Assembly (NCBI GenBank): GCA_002862405.1
Contig: PKCZ01000030.1
Location: 1-33,117 of the forward strand
DNA from: Pseudomonadota bacterium
Lineage (GTDB): Bacteria > Pseudomonadota > Gammaproteobacteria > Pseudomonadales > Halieaceae
Reading direction: 5' to 3'
Length of the DNA: 33,117 bases
A program made the translations under genes and the position numbers. Below are positions 23,926 through 32,719 of the stretch, piece after piece. Under the pieces are notes generated by a model. That model saw only the letters and a list, made by a program, of their open reading frames with translations. It was not told where the DNA came from and did no database searches. Within the stretch, counting starts at the first letter, position 1. Each line of letters starts with the position of its first letter.

Positions 23926-25346
23926 TTTTCCTCAGAGGCCGTTGGTGCCGCGGGCTCAATCAGGAACGATTCAAGCGCAGCGATGTCTTCGGGTGATAAG
24001 GTACCTGCATTCTCTTTGAGTCGCATGCTGTTGAGGACGTAGTCGTAGCGACTATTGGCATAGTCACGTTGCGCTGCAAACACAGCGTTCTGAGCATTCA
24101 GCACGTCGACAATGTTACGCGTGCCCACTTCGTAGCCTGCAACGGTCGCGTCGAGCGCGCTCTGTGTCGACTTGATGGCTTGCTTGCGTGCCTTAACGCG
24201 CGCCACGTCCGAGGTTACCGTCATGTGAAGTGAGCGTGATGCAGTCACCGTGTTACGCGTCAAGTTGATTCGATTTTCTCGCGCGGCATTAAATTGCTCT
24301 GCCGCCCGTCGGCGATTCGCACTGACTGCGCCACCGGCGTACAAGGGCATATCGAGACGAATTTGGAATGACTCGTTATCACCCTCAGATCGCGGCGGTA
24401 GGTTGAACGCATTAGGTGGTGTGACACGGCCGGTTGTTTCGCTTTCGGAATAACCGATTTGCGCACTGACAGTTGGCGCATGACCCATTTGGCGAGATTT
24501 TGCAGTTTGACGGGCGGCCTCTTCCGAATAACGAACAGCCGCGAGCTCAAAATTGTTGGCAAGCGCGAAGTCGACCCAAGCTGCTCGGTCTGATGGTGTT
24601 GGTGCCTCAGGTGTGAACTCATCGCTCAAGAGCAGCAGCTGTCCGTGGTTTTGACCCGTGAGTACTGACAGACGCTCACGGGCTACGGCCACGTTGTTTT
24701 CTTCGATAATACGTGTGACGCCGGCGAGGTCGTAGCGGGCTTCAGCTTCATAGACGTCGGTGATGGCGATCAGACCGACATTAAAACGTTGACGAGTCTG
24801 CTCAAGTTGGCGCGCGAGCGCGCGTTCCTGAGCCTTTGCCGCGAGGAGGTTATCTTGCGCGCGCAGCACCCCAAAATAGGCTTCGGACACGCGCACGATC
24901 AGATTTTGCTGTGCAGCAGCTAATGTTGCTTCAGCCTGCTTGCTTCGCTCGCTCCCGGCTTTCCAATCGAACCAAGCCGACAGGTCAAATAATGTCTGCG
25001 ACAGATTGATGTCATAGCTGGTGGTTTCCGTTCGGGAGCCACTGGTTTGATCCTGGATGACCACTTGACCGTTCTCGAAGTCGGTAATGCTCAGGCGCTT
25101 ATTTTCCGAATCACGAATTGACCGCGAGACACCAGTACGCACTTGGGGCAGCAAGGGCGCGAGAGCGAGAGTCTTTAATTCGAGATCGGCTCTGTATTGA
25201 GCGGTTTCAGCTTTCAACTGCGCATCGTTATCGAGCGCAATCTCATAAATATCTAAAAGGCTTTCGCTTGAGGCGAAGGGCGCTGCCATCAGCAACGTGC
25301 CGGCGATGACGGCCGAAACGGCGCGTCGAGTGACATGAGAAATCAT
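23922..25346 (-). CDS. tolC: TolC-family outer membrane efflux protein
   Basis: A 474-residue outer-membrane channel subunit. It forms trimeric exit ducts for type I secretion and tripartite efflux pumps. A signal peptide (residues 1 to about 27, ending FASSES) precedes two OEP repeats of long coiled-coil helices; typical signatures are LLDIYEIALDNDAQLKAETAQY, YDINLSQTLFDLSAW, VSEAYFGVLRAQDNLLAAKAQE, TRQRFNVGLIAITDVYEAEA in repeat one and YEVGTRNIVDVLNAQNAVF in repeat two. AAGGA precedes the ATG. It is divergent from yqiB as in enterobacteria (171-base gap), and its stop overlaps that of waaA by four bases. Confidence 0.95.
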   Translation of the reverse strand: MISHVTRRAVSAVIAGTLLMAAPFASSESLLDIYEIALDNDAQLKAETAQYRADLELKTLALAPLLPQVRTGVSRSIRDSENKRLSITDFENGQVVIQDQTSGSRTETTSYDINLSQTLFDLSAWFDWKAGSERSKQAEATLAAAQQNLIVRVSEAYFGVLRAQDNLLAAKAQERALARQLEQTRQRFNVGLIAITDVYEAEARYDLAGVTRIIEENNVAVARERLSVLTGQNHGQLLLLSDEFTPEAPTPSDRAAWVDFALANNFELAAVRYSEEAARQTAKSRQMGHAPTVSAQIGYSESETTGRVTPPNAFNLPPRSEGDNESFQIRLDMPLYAGGAVSANRRRAAEQFNAARENRINLTRNTVTASRSLHMTVTSDVARVKARKQAIKSTQSALDATVAGYEVGTRNIVDVLNAQNAVFAAQRDYANSRYDYVLNSMRLKENAGTLSPEDIAALESFLIEPAAPTASEEN

Positions 25347-25517
25347 GCAATATTCCTTGCTAGTGTCCTTAGACCTACGGTGCGGCGGAGTTTAACATCG
25401 TATACGGGTGGGCGGATAAAATACGTTCATCTTCTGTATTGGCACAATCTTGATCATTGATTGCTACACTTTGGTGGAAGGTTGCGCTGATGGCTACCGG
25501 TGTTTCGAGGAAGTTGA

Positions 25518-25973
25518 GTGCAGAAAAGCAGAAACAAAAAGCGTTTTCAGATGGATCTTGCGGAGCTGCACGCGCTCTGCGAGGCCAACTATGCGCGCCT
25601 GTTGCAGCTCTTCCCAGACTACCAACAGGCAAATGAACGACGCTTCCGATTAGGTCAGCGCTTGGTGGTGCTTACTGTTATCGATCGTGACCGGCACACA
25701 ACCTCGCTTAACGTGCAGTATCACGCGCCCCAACTACCAAAGTTGATGGACTCCAATTTGTATTTACGCATGTATCACGACGTCGCTATGGCCGAGGTGG
25801 TGAAGCATCGATCAAGCCGACGCTTGGAGTCGCGCTATGATTATCCCAATTCCGAGATGCATCAGCCCGACGAGAAGCAACAGCAAAACCAGTTTGTTTC
25901 GGAGCTGTTGAGCCTCTGTTTGTCCGAGGCCCATGCCGATGGTGTCATTTTTGAGGTGGGCAATGTCGACTGA
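25518..25973 (+). CDS. yqiB: DUF1249 family protein (YqiB-like)
   Basis: A 151-residue cytoplasmic protein of unknown function. It matches E. coli YqiB through KKRFQMDLAELHALCEANYARL, LYLRMYHDVAMAEV and the signature RYDYPNSEMHQPDEKQQQNQF. The GTG start at 25518 is supported by AGGA seven bases before it and by alignment of KRF with the family's N-terminal KRY. It is the first gene of a yqiB–cpdA–parE row divergent from tolC, and its end overlaps the cpdA start by 11 bases. No catalytic motif is apparent. Confidence 0.88.
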   Translation: MQKSRNKKRFQMDLAELHALCEANYARLLQLFPDYQQANERRFRLGQRLVVLTVIDRDRHTTSLNVQYHAPQLPKLMDSNLYLRMYHDVAMAEVVKHRSSRRLESRYDYPNSEMHQPDEKQQQNQFVSELLSLCLSEAHADGVIFEVGNVD

Positions 25974-26796
25974 GTCGCTGCTAAGTGGTGATTTGGTCGT
26001 CGCTGACGTAGTAGACACACTGTCGTTGGTGCAGGTCACCGATACCCACTTAACAGGCACCGAAGCAGGATGCCTCCTAGGCATGAATACCGCGCGTTCT
26101 GCTAGGGGTGTCATCCATGCAGCACTCACTGCTGAGAGCGCTGATTGTATTTTAGTGACGGGTGACATTGCCGCCGATGGTCAGCCCGAAGCTTACGGAC
26201 AGCTTGAAGTCTTGCTCGGCACTTCGTTACCCAGCCTTTGGTTGCCGGGCAACCATGACGATGTGTCTTGCCATAAAGATCGCTTCGCGCCGAATATGAA
26301 GCGTCGCTTGCGCGCAAAGCACTGGGATGTGGTGATGCTCGAGACGCAAGTCGAGGGTGAGGTGGGTGGCGTCCTCTCAACCACTGAGCTTGCGGCATTG
26401 AGGTCTGCTGTCGATGATGCGCGGCTGGCAAATAAGGCCCTGCTGGTTGCAACCCACCATCCGCTTCGCCGTCTTGAATCTGCGTGGCTAGACGAGCAAT
26501 CGGTAAAGAACGCATCGGAGGCGCTCGATATTCTCAAGCCCATTGCCGATCAAACAGCGGTGATCAGTGGGCACGTACATCAAGAAAGTGACGAGCTCAT
26601 TAACGGGGTTCGCATGATGACGACACCATCGACCTGCGTGCAATTTGCACCGGGCTCTCAAGACTTTGCGCTCGACAGCAAAGATCCGGGCTATCGACGT
26701 CTTGTGCTACACCCAAATGCTCGTATTGAGACACAGGTTGTTCGCATTTCTGATGAAGAGAACCGACCTCTACTGACTTCCTCGGGTTATCATTAG
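25963..26796 (+). CDS. cpdA: 3',5'-cyclic-AMP phosphodiesterase, class III
   Basis: A 277-residue calcineurin-like metallophosphoesterase. The metal-binding motifs appear in order: D27-TH29, GDIAADGQPEAY, GNHDD, THHPL, GHVHQ. The length and the segment LWLPGNHDD fit CpdA/Icc, which lowers cAMP in the cytoplasm. The ATG at 25963 with GAGGTGGG upstream is preferred to an ATG ten codons earlier within yqiB. The overlap with yqiB indicates translational coupling. In E. coli yqiA separates cpdA from parE; here parE follows directly after 55 bases. Confidence 0.92.
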   Translation: MSTESLLSGDLVVADVVDTLSLVQVTDTHLTGTEAGCLLGMNTARSARGVIHAALTAESADCILVTGDIAADGQPEAYGQLEVLLGTSLPSLWLPGNHDDVSCHKDRFAPNMKRRLRAKHWDVVMLETQVEGEVGGVLSTTELAALRSAVDDARLANKALLVATHHPLRRLESAWLDEQSVKNASEALDILKPIADQTAVISGHVHQESDELINGVRMMTTPSTCVQFAPGSQDFALDSKDPGYRRLVLHPNARIETQVVRISDEENRPLLTSSGYH

Positions 26797-26851
26797 GCGG
26801 CACGGCGACACGCACGTCGTAAGACGCATTTAACTAAGGCAAACCCACGTA

Positions 26852-28735
26852 ATGACGCAGTACAACGCAGACGCCATCGAGGTATTGACGGGGCTAGAGC
26901 CGGTGCGCAAGCGCCCCGGTATGTATACCGACACTGCTCGTCCCAACCACCTTGCCCAAGAGGTTATCGATAACTCGGTTGACGAGGCCCTCGCGGGCCA
27001 AGCGAATCAAATTGATGTTGTTGTGCATGCCGATGGTGCGATTACCATTACCGATAACGGGCGGGGTATGCCGGTTGATTTACACCCAGAGCAAAAGAAG
27101 CCCGGCGTAGAGGTCATTCTCTCGACGCTGCACGCCGGCGGTAAGTTCTCGGATAAGAACTATCAGTTCAGCGGCGGTCTGCACGGCGTAGGTGTGTCTG
27201 TTGTAAACGCGCTGTCCAAGCGGCTCGACATCACAATCCGCCGCGATGGCAATGTGTACAGCATGGCCTTCGAGAACGGTGATAAGGTTGAAGATCTTGC
27301 CATTACCGGACAATGCGGTAAGCGCAATACCGGGACCGGTATTCGATTCCTGCCTGATGAAACGTTCTTCGACAGTGCCAATTTTGCGATGTCCCGCTTG
27401 GTCCATGCGCTTCGAGCCAAGGCGGTTTTGTGCCCTGGGCTCCGCGTCACGCTGAATGATGAGAAGAAGGGCGAGAAGCAGGAATGGTTTTACGAGGATG
27501 GCATTTCGGACTATCTCGCCGACGCCACCATCGATTATCCCGTCATCCCCGAAGAGCCCTTTACTGCGAGCTTTGCAGGTAAAACCGAGGCCGTCGATTG
27601 GGCCATACAGTGGCTTCCTGAGGGTGGTGACGTAACTGCTGAGTCGTATGTAAATTTGATCCCCACCGCTCAGGGTGGGACACACGTCAATGGCCTTCGC
27701 TCTGGGCTATTAGACGCGATGCGCGAGTTCTGTGAGATTCGAAACCTGCTACCGCGAGGCGTGAAATTGACCGCCGAGGATGTCTGGGATCGCTGCTGTT
27801 ACGTGCTGTCATCGAAGCTGGGTGATCCCCAGTTCTCGGGCCAGACCAAGGAGCGGCTGTCGTCTCGAGAGGCTGCAGGCTTTGTGTCTGGCGTGGCAAA
27901 AGATGCATTTGCGCTTTGGTTGAATCAGCACACATCGGATGCTGAACTACTGGCCGAACTTTGCATTAATCGTGCTCAAGCGCGGATGCGATCGGCCAAG
28001 AAAGTGGTCCGAAAGAAGGCGGCTTCTGGGCCTCAACTACCCGGGAAGCTCGCCGATTGTTCCATTGAAGATCCAGCGCGAAGCGAGCTTTTTCTGGTTG
28101 AGGGGGACTCTGCTGGGGGTTCAGCAAAGCAGGCGCGGGATCGCGAGTTCCAGGCGATTCTTCCGCTTAGAGGTAAGATTCTGAATACCTGGGAGGTGGA
28201 TGCCGGGGAGATTCTTGCGTCGCAGGAGGTTCAAAATATTTCAGTGGCCTTGGGTATCGATCCTGCTAGTGATGATCTCGAGGGGTTGCGTTATCAAAAG
28301 GTCTGTATTTTGGCCGATGCCGACTCAGATGGGCTTCACATCGCAACGCTCATCTGCGCCCTCTTTCTCCGCCACTTTCGGCCCTTGGTTCGGGCGGGTC
28401 ACGTCTTTGTGGCTATGCCGCCTTTGTATCGGGTAGATGTGGGCAAAGACGTTTATTACGCTCTCGATGAGTCCGAAAAGAACGGAATTCTGGAGCGCGT
28501 TGCTGCGGAGAACTCGAGAGCTAAACCCAATGTTCAGCGTTTCAAAGGACTGGGAGAAATGAACCCGTCGCAGTTACGCGAAACAACCATGGACCCCGAT
28601 ACGCGCCGCCTTGTGCAGCTTGTGCTGGACGCAGACGATGACACCAATAGCGTCTTTGACATGCTGCTCGCTAAAAAGCGCGCGGGTGACCGGCGCGAAT
28701 GGCTGGAATCTAAGGGCGACCTCGCCGACGTATAA
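26852..28735 (+). CDS. parE: DNA topoisomerase IV subunit B
   Basis: A 627-residue ATPase subunit of the type IIA topoisomerase that decatenates daughter chromosomes. The GHKL domain has EVIDNSVDEALAG, DNGRGMPVD and GGLHGVGVSVVNALS. The transducer region is followed by the TOPRIM domain with LVEGDSAGGSAKQARDR and DADSDGLHIATLICALF. The C-terminal tail has VQRFKGLGEMNPSQLRETTMDP. It is ParE rather than GyrB by the absence of the 170-residue insert and by length, and by the tolC–yqiB–cpdA–parE context. The ribosome-binding site AAGG is about a dozen bases from the ATG. Confidence 0.96.
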   Translation: MTQYNADAIEVLTGLEPVRKRPGMYTDTARPNHLAQEVIDNSVDEALAGQANQIDVVVHADGAITITDNGRGMPVDLHPEQKKPGVEVILSTLHAGGKFSDKNYQFSGGLHGVGVSVVNALSKRLDITIRRDGNVYSMAFENGDKVEDLAITGQCGKRNTGTGIRFLPDETFFDSANFAMSRLVHALRAKAVLCPGLRVTLNDEKKGEKQEWFYEDGISDYLADATIDYPVIPEEPFTASFAGKTEAVDWAIQWLPEGGDVTAESYVNLIPTAQGGTHVNGLRSGLLDAMREFCEIRNLLPRGVKLTAEDVWDRCCYVLSSKLGDPQFSGQTKERLSSREAAGFVSGVAKDAFALWLNQHTSDAELLAELCINRAQARMRSAKKVVRKKAASGPQLPGKLADCSIEDPARSELFLVEGDSAGGSAKQARDREFQAILPLRGKILNTWEVDAGEILASQEVQNISVALGIDPASDDLEGLRYQKVCILADADSDGLHIATLICALFLRHFRPLVRAGHVFVAMPPLYRVDVGKDVYYALDESEKNGILERVAAENSRAKPNVQRFKGLGEMNPSQLRETTMDPDTRRLVQLVLDADDDTNSVFDMLLAKKRAGDRREWLESKGDLADV

Positions 28736-28827
28736 CCCAAGCTGGTTTTGAATTTTTGCCTGTGGGTTGGTCATGGCCTCCGTTGAGCGCTATAACCCAT
28801 CAGATCTGTCGAATGGAGAAGGTATCG

Positions 28828-29412
28828 ATGGCCAAATCAATGTTTCCGAAGCTCGTGATTCTACTGAGCGCTCTGGGTGTTATGGCCCCGGCGCAGGCAG
28901 TCTGGACATTGAGCGAAAGCTCACGCATCGGCTTTGTTTCGATTAAGAACAACAGTATCGGTGAAAACAACGCCTTCGAGCGTGTTTCCGGCAGTATCTC
29001 CGCGAATGGCCAGGTTTCGGTCAGCGTCGATCTGTCCTCCGTGGAAACGGGGGTTGGCATCCGCAACGAACGCCTCCAGAAAATGTTGTTTGAAGTCGCC
29101 AGCTTTCCAACGGCAACGATTAATGCGGCGTTAACTGATAAGCAGATTGCGGCGTTAGACGCCGGTGGTGCTCAAACTGAGAGCGTGGGCGTGAGCATTA
29201 GCCTCCACGGCAAGACCGTCAACAAGGCGGCTAATCTTTCAGTGAGTGCCTCTGGTGGTGAGATCCGCGTTATGACGACCCAGCCGATCGTCATCACGGC
29301 GCAGGAGTTTGGGCTTGAGGCAGGTGTTGCGGCGCTGCAGCAAATCGCTGGGCTCAATGCGATCAGCCGATCGATCCCCGTTACTGTGGACCTTCGTCTG
29401 ACTGCCGATTAA
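28828..29412 (+). CDS. YceI family periplasmic protein
   Basis: A 194-residue protein with a signal peptide (MAKSMFPKLVILLSALGVMAPAQA in two parts, residues 1-24) and a lipocalin-like beta barrel of the YceI family, which binds isoprenoid-type lipids. Recognisable features are VWTLSESSRIGFVSIKN, the SVDLSSVETGVGIRNERL strand pair, and FEVASFPTATI. The ATG at 28828 has GAGAAGGT upstream and gives a proper signal peptide, so the longer frame from 28756 is rejected. It may take part in envelope stress or quinone/lipid handling, by inference. Its stop shares TTAA with the convergent cytochrome gene. Confidence 0.88.
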   Translation: MAKSMFPKLVILLSALGVMAPAQAVWTLSESSRIGFVSIKNNSIGENNAFERVSGSISANGQVSVSVDLSSVETGVGIRNERLQKMLFEVASFPTATINAALTDKQIAALDAGGAQTESVGVSISLHGKTVNKAANLSVSASGGEIRVMTTQPIVITAQEFGLEAGVAALQQIAGLNAISRSIPVTVDLRLTAD

Positions 29413-31691
29413 CGCTGTCCCGTTGCCTGCATTAAGGCAACCAGTTGTGACCGATAGCGCTCGTATCGCTGTCGATCGCCGCTGTCCCGTGCAAATGCAA
29501 GGAGCGCGTTGAGCACGTCAGGCTGGCCAGGAAGGTTTGCATTAAGCCGTTCTAGCACTGACATGGCCTCAGGTCCTGAGCCAGTGTTATTGAGCGCAAT
29601 CGCATAAACGTATCGGTGCCGCGATCCCTGATCTTCCAGTTCTGCCGCCTTTTTCAGTGAGATAAGTGCCTTATCGGTTTGGCCAAGGCGGATGAGATGA
29701 AGACCTTGTGAGAACCATAGGGTTCCTGAGTCGGGGATACGCGCAAGGGCACTTGATAAAAGCGCCGACGCCTCATCATTTTTGCCCTCTCGTCTGAGAA
29801 TATCGACCAAGTTTACGATCGCGGGTTCTAGCTGCGGGTTGAGTCGAAGCGCCTCTTCGAGTGCGGCCGTCGCTTTGGTACTTTCGCCCCGATCGATCCA
29901 GAAGTTGGCGACCTGAAGCTGTACCGAAGGCATGTCGAGATGATCGCTTTGTACAGCGAGATACTCCTCAAACAGCGGTTCTAGATCGGCTATATCCTGC
30001 AGCCGCAGCTCTGACGCTGGGATGCCTGCCAGGAGCTGAGCGACCTCCATGCGAACACTAAGGTTAGTGTCCTTTATGAACGGCCGAAGCATGAGGTAGC
30101 GCTGGACAGGCTCGACGCTTCGAAGTGCCCTTACTGCAGAAGCTCGCAATACTGGGCTGTTCGATCGCAGTAACATCGCCGCAGCGCTAGGCAGCTGGCG
30201 CGACCCTAGGTTGCCAAGTTGCTCAATGATCGACGCACGCATGAGGTTGGATTGACTGTCGTCCGCTACCAGAGATTCGAGCGTGGGCAGTGCTCTTAAA
30301 TCACCCCGATCAGCACTGTACCGTGCCTTTGCGAGATTAAGATCTTGAAAGCGACTATTAACCCCCCAGGTTTGAAGTGCATCGTAGGCCCAGGCGTTAC
30401 TCTTGTCCTCATGGCACTGCGTGCAGGCATTGGGGCTGCCAATGCTGAGCGAAATATCGGGTCGCGGTATACGCATGCTGTGATCGCGCCGCGCATCGAC
30501 GGCCATGTAGACTTGCGATGGCATGTGGCAAGCAACGCAGGCGCTTCCAGTACTGGTCACTGCATGGCGGTGATGCGCAGGTGCGTCGTAAGTCTCGCTT
30601 TTGTGGCACTGGGTGCAGATGGCGTTTCCTTCGGCAACCAACTCATTGCTGTGGGGGTCGTGGCAGTTGCTGCATACCACGCCTGCCTGCGCCATCTTGC
30701 TCTGCATGAAGGATCCGTAAACATAAACCTCATCAAGAATCTGCCCGTCGTGCCAATACAGAGGAGATTCGAGCGTCGAAAGGCGGTGAGTATCAAGTAA
30801 CGACTGCCCGTAGTGGTAGTCACCGAGTGTGGCTCGGCGCGAGTGACACCGTCCGCAATTGTCCACTTGTGTCTGGTCGGTCAGTGGGGTGAGGCGATGC
30901 GCGATATCGTCCTCGAGCGCTCTACTCCATTGGCCTCGAGCAGCGAGTGAGAGCGCTAGTCCCATCTCTGCAGGACTCTGGCTGCGATTAACTTTTCCCG
31001 CTGTGGCAAGTTCAACGTGGCGTGAACCTGGTCCGTGGCACGCCTCGCAGCCAACATCAATTTGATCATAGGTCGTCGTGTATTGCCCGCGCGCTCCGTC
31101 GTAGCCCTTTACGACGTTGGTGCTGTGGCACTCAGCACACCGGCTATTCCAGTTGTGGTAGACGCCAGTCCAGTGCAGTGGGCTTTCCGAGGTGACAGGC
31201 TCTTGATCTTCGTAAATGTGATACCACCGCTGGCCTCCTTCAGATGAATTACGAGCATCCCAAGCAATACTTAAGGCATTGAGCCGGTCATTCTTTATAG
31301 GTAAAAGCAGCTGCTGGAGAGGATAAACGCCGAAGACGTACGCGACGCGATAGTCCTGTAATTCCCCGCTTTCATTGTCAGTTTTCACCCAGTACTCATC
31401 ACCTCTGCGAGAAAAGGTGGTAGTGACGCCCTCGTAGATGAAGGTGGCATTATCAAAGTCGCCAAGTACGGTTTTCTCGTTGACTTCTTGCATGGCCAGA
31501 TCGTGGTGTGAGTTGGTCCAGCCCTGAACCTGAGCTTCATGGCACGACGCACAGGCGTCATTACCGACAAAACTGTTTTGCGCGCTGTCTGCTACAGCGA
31601 CTGGACACAGCAAGACGGGTAGCAAGACAGACAGCAAGAAAAACAGCGAAAGAGTGCCGATGCTACCTAGGATTGAACGCACGCTTTTCAC
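29409..31691 (-). CDS. Octaheme c-type cytochrome with C-terminal TPR repeats
   Basis: A 760-residue exported protein. A signal peptide with a long hydrophobic core (about residues 9-34, ending VAVADS) is followed by eight CXXCH heme sites at C47, C185, C215, C279, C340, C359, C385 and C423. Segments such as CAECHSTNVVKGYD and IDVGCEACHGPGSRH belong to the cytochrome c554/NrfA-related multiheme family. After about residue 440 come HEAT-like helices, then TPR repeats (about 560-745: KATAALEEALRLNPQLEPAIVN, DKALISLKKAAELE). The GTG at 31691 is chosen because it overlaps the upstream glycosyltransferase stop as GTGA and begins a good signal peptide; an ATG at 31748 is also possible. Electron donor and acceptor are unknown. 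Confidence 0.9.
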   Translation of the reverse strand: MKSVRSILGSIGTLSLFFLLSVLLPVLLCPVAVADSAQNSFVGNDACASCHEAQVQGWTNSHHDLAMQEVNEKTVLGDFDNATFIYEGVTTTFSRRGDEYWVKTDNESGELQDYRVAYVFGVYPLQQLLLPIKNDRLNALSIAWDARNSSEGGQRWYHIYEDQEPVTSESPLHWTGVYHNWNSRCAECHSTNVVKGYDGARGQYTTTYDQIDVGCEACHGPGSRHVELATAGKVNRSQSPAEMGLALSLAARGQWSRALEDDIAHRLTPLTDQTQVDNCGRCHSRRATLGDYHYGQSLLDTHRLSTLESPLYWHDGQILDEVYVYGSFMQSKMAQAGVVCSNCHDPHSNELVAEGNAICTQCHKSETYDAPAHHRHAVTSTGSACVACHMPSQVYMAVDARRDHSMRIPRPDISLSIGSPNACTQCHEDKSNAWAYDALQTWGVNSRFQDLNLAKARYSADRGDLRALPTLESLVADDSQSNLMRASIIEQLGNLGSRQLPSAAAMLLRSNSPVLRASAVRALRSVEPVQRYLMLRPFIKDTNLSVRMEVAQLLAGIPASELRLQDIADLEPLFEEYLAVQSDHLDMPSVQLQVANFWIDRGESTKATAALEEALRLNPQLEPAIVNLVDILRREGKNDEASALLSSALARIPDSGTLWFSQGLHLIRLGQTDKALISLKKAAELEDQGSRHRYVYAIALNNTGSGPEAMSVLERLNANLPGQPDVLNALLAFARDSGDRQRYERYRSQLVALMQATGQR

Positions 31692-32710
31692 GACCAGAGC
31701 TGTCTGCTCAGTTCGGCGACAGGCCTGCTCGCGCCTCGTGCAAGCCATTCGGCCAGTGCGCCTGCGACATCTTCAAAGTGAACGTCGGGTGCCGCAGGCA
31801 TGGCGTCAAACCATTTACGTGCCGTCTGCGTTTCTAACGATTGCATGGTAGTTGCATACCCTAATTGCTCAAGTGCGGCCGCATTAGATAGCTGCTCCAT
31901 CTGCTTTGCCAATGGGCGGGTGAGAACGGGCTTCTTCCACTGCAAACACTCGGAGATGAGTTCAAAGCCAGTATTGCAGATAACACCTTGTGCGGCTGCA
32001 AGGTCGCGTTTGAAGCCATGGATATTGGCTTTTCGTCGCACAACATTTCCGTGCACCTCATCACTGATCTCGGGCGAATATTGAATAAATGACTGGTCGG
32101 GGAAACCTTTAAGCCAGGCGGTCGTTATATTCTGATCCTCAAAAGGGAGATAAACGAGGATATGGTTAGCAACTGACTCAGGGTCGATTTTTGGTAGGTC
32201 AAGAATGGGCGGTAGAATTGTGTCGTCAAAGGGTGCCCAGTGTAGACCTGCTGATAGGTCGACCGGTGCAAACTGTTGCATCACCAAACGGCTCAGGGCG
32301 GTATCGCCCGCCGTGGGTGTATCTTTACCAAAGGCGTACTGATGCCCAATACCGATGACCTCTCTGCCACGCGCTTTGCAGGCCCAAGCGGTCACTGGCT
32401 CATAATCGCAAACAATCAGATCGTACGGATCAAGATCGAGGTTTGTCGTGTCCCTGATGAAGGTGGCAGGAGAAAGAGCAATAGCTGTCTTTCGGTATCT
32501 CATTTTGCCAGCTTCAGTAACCATGGTAAGCCCTTCTCGGTGCTTGAAGTCACCGAACGGCTCCATATCAAACAGCTTTTCTTTGGGCCTGCCTGAAAAT
32601 AGCCAGGTTACGTCAACATCGTAGCCCCTGAGTGCCTGGGACACACCGCGTGCGCGGCTAATATGTCCCTGCCCGGTACCTTGGACACCGTAAAGAATTT
32701 TTCTTGTCAT
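31688..32710 (-). CDS. MJ1255/VC2487-type glycosyltransferase
   Basis: A 340-residue GT-B-like protein. The N-terminal glycine-rich loop YGVQGTGQGHISRARGVSQAL and the C-terminal NTGFELISECLQWKKPVLTRPL (acceptor of the nucleotide sugar) match the MJ1255/VC2487 family, distantly related to MurG-type and UDP-glycosyltransferases. The sugar and acceptor are unknown. It starts nine bases after the PAP2 phosphatase stop and overlaps the octaheme cytochrome start by four bases, so all three are likely one transcription unit. The pairing with a lipid phosphatase suggests lipid-linked sugars. Confidence 0.85.
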   Translation of the reverse strand: MTRKILYGVQGTGQGHISRARGVSQALRGYDVDVTWLFSGRPKEKLFDMEPFGDFKHREGLTMVTEAGKMRYRKTAIALSPATFIRDTTNLDLDPYDLIVCDYEPVTAWACKARGREVIGIGHQYAFGKDTPTAGDTALSRLVMQQFAPVDLSAGLHWAPFDDTILPPILDLPKIDPESVANHILVYLPFEDQNITTAWLKGFPDQSFIQYSPEISDEVHGNVVRRKANIHGFKRDLAAAQGVICNTGFELISECLQWKKPVLTRPLAKQMEQLSNAAALEQLGYATTMQSLETQTARKWFDAMPAAPDVHFEDVAGALAEWLARGASRPVAELSRQLWS

Positions 32711-32719
32711 TACTGCGTT

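Noticed and set aside
27080-27685. 201-codon open frame antisense to parE
   Set aside because: It lies entirely within a well-conserved parE; the translation has no recognisable domain and is explained by codon bias of the real gene.
28732-28800. Repeated TATAACCCA before yceI
   Set aside because: The two 9-base copies are the only ones seen, with no dyad symmetry or promoter spacing; probably chance.
28756-28827. Longer YceI start from ATG 28756
   Set aside because: It would put 24 polar residues before the signal peptide; the internal ATG has a good ribosome-binding site.
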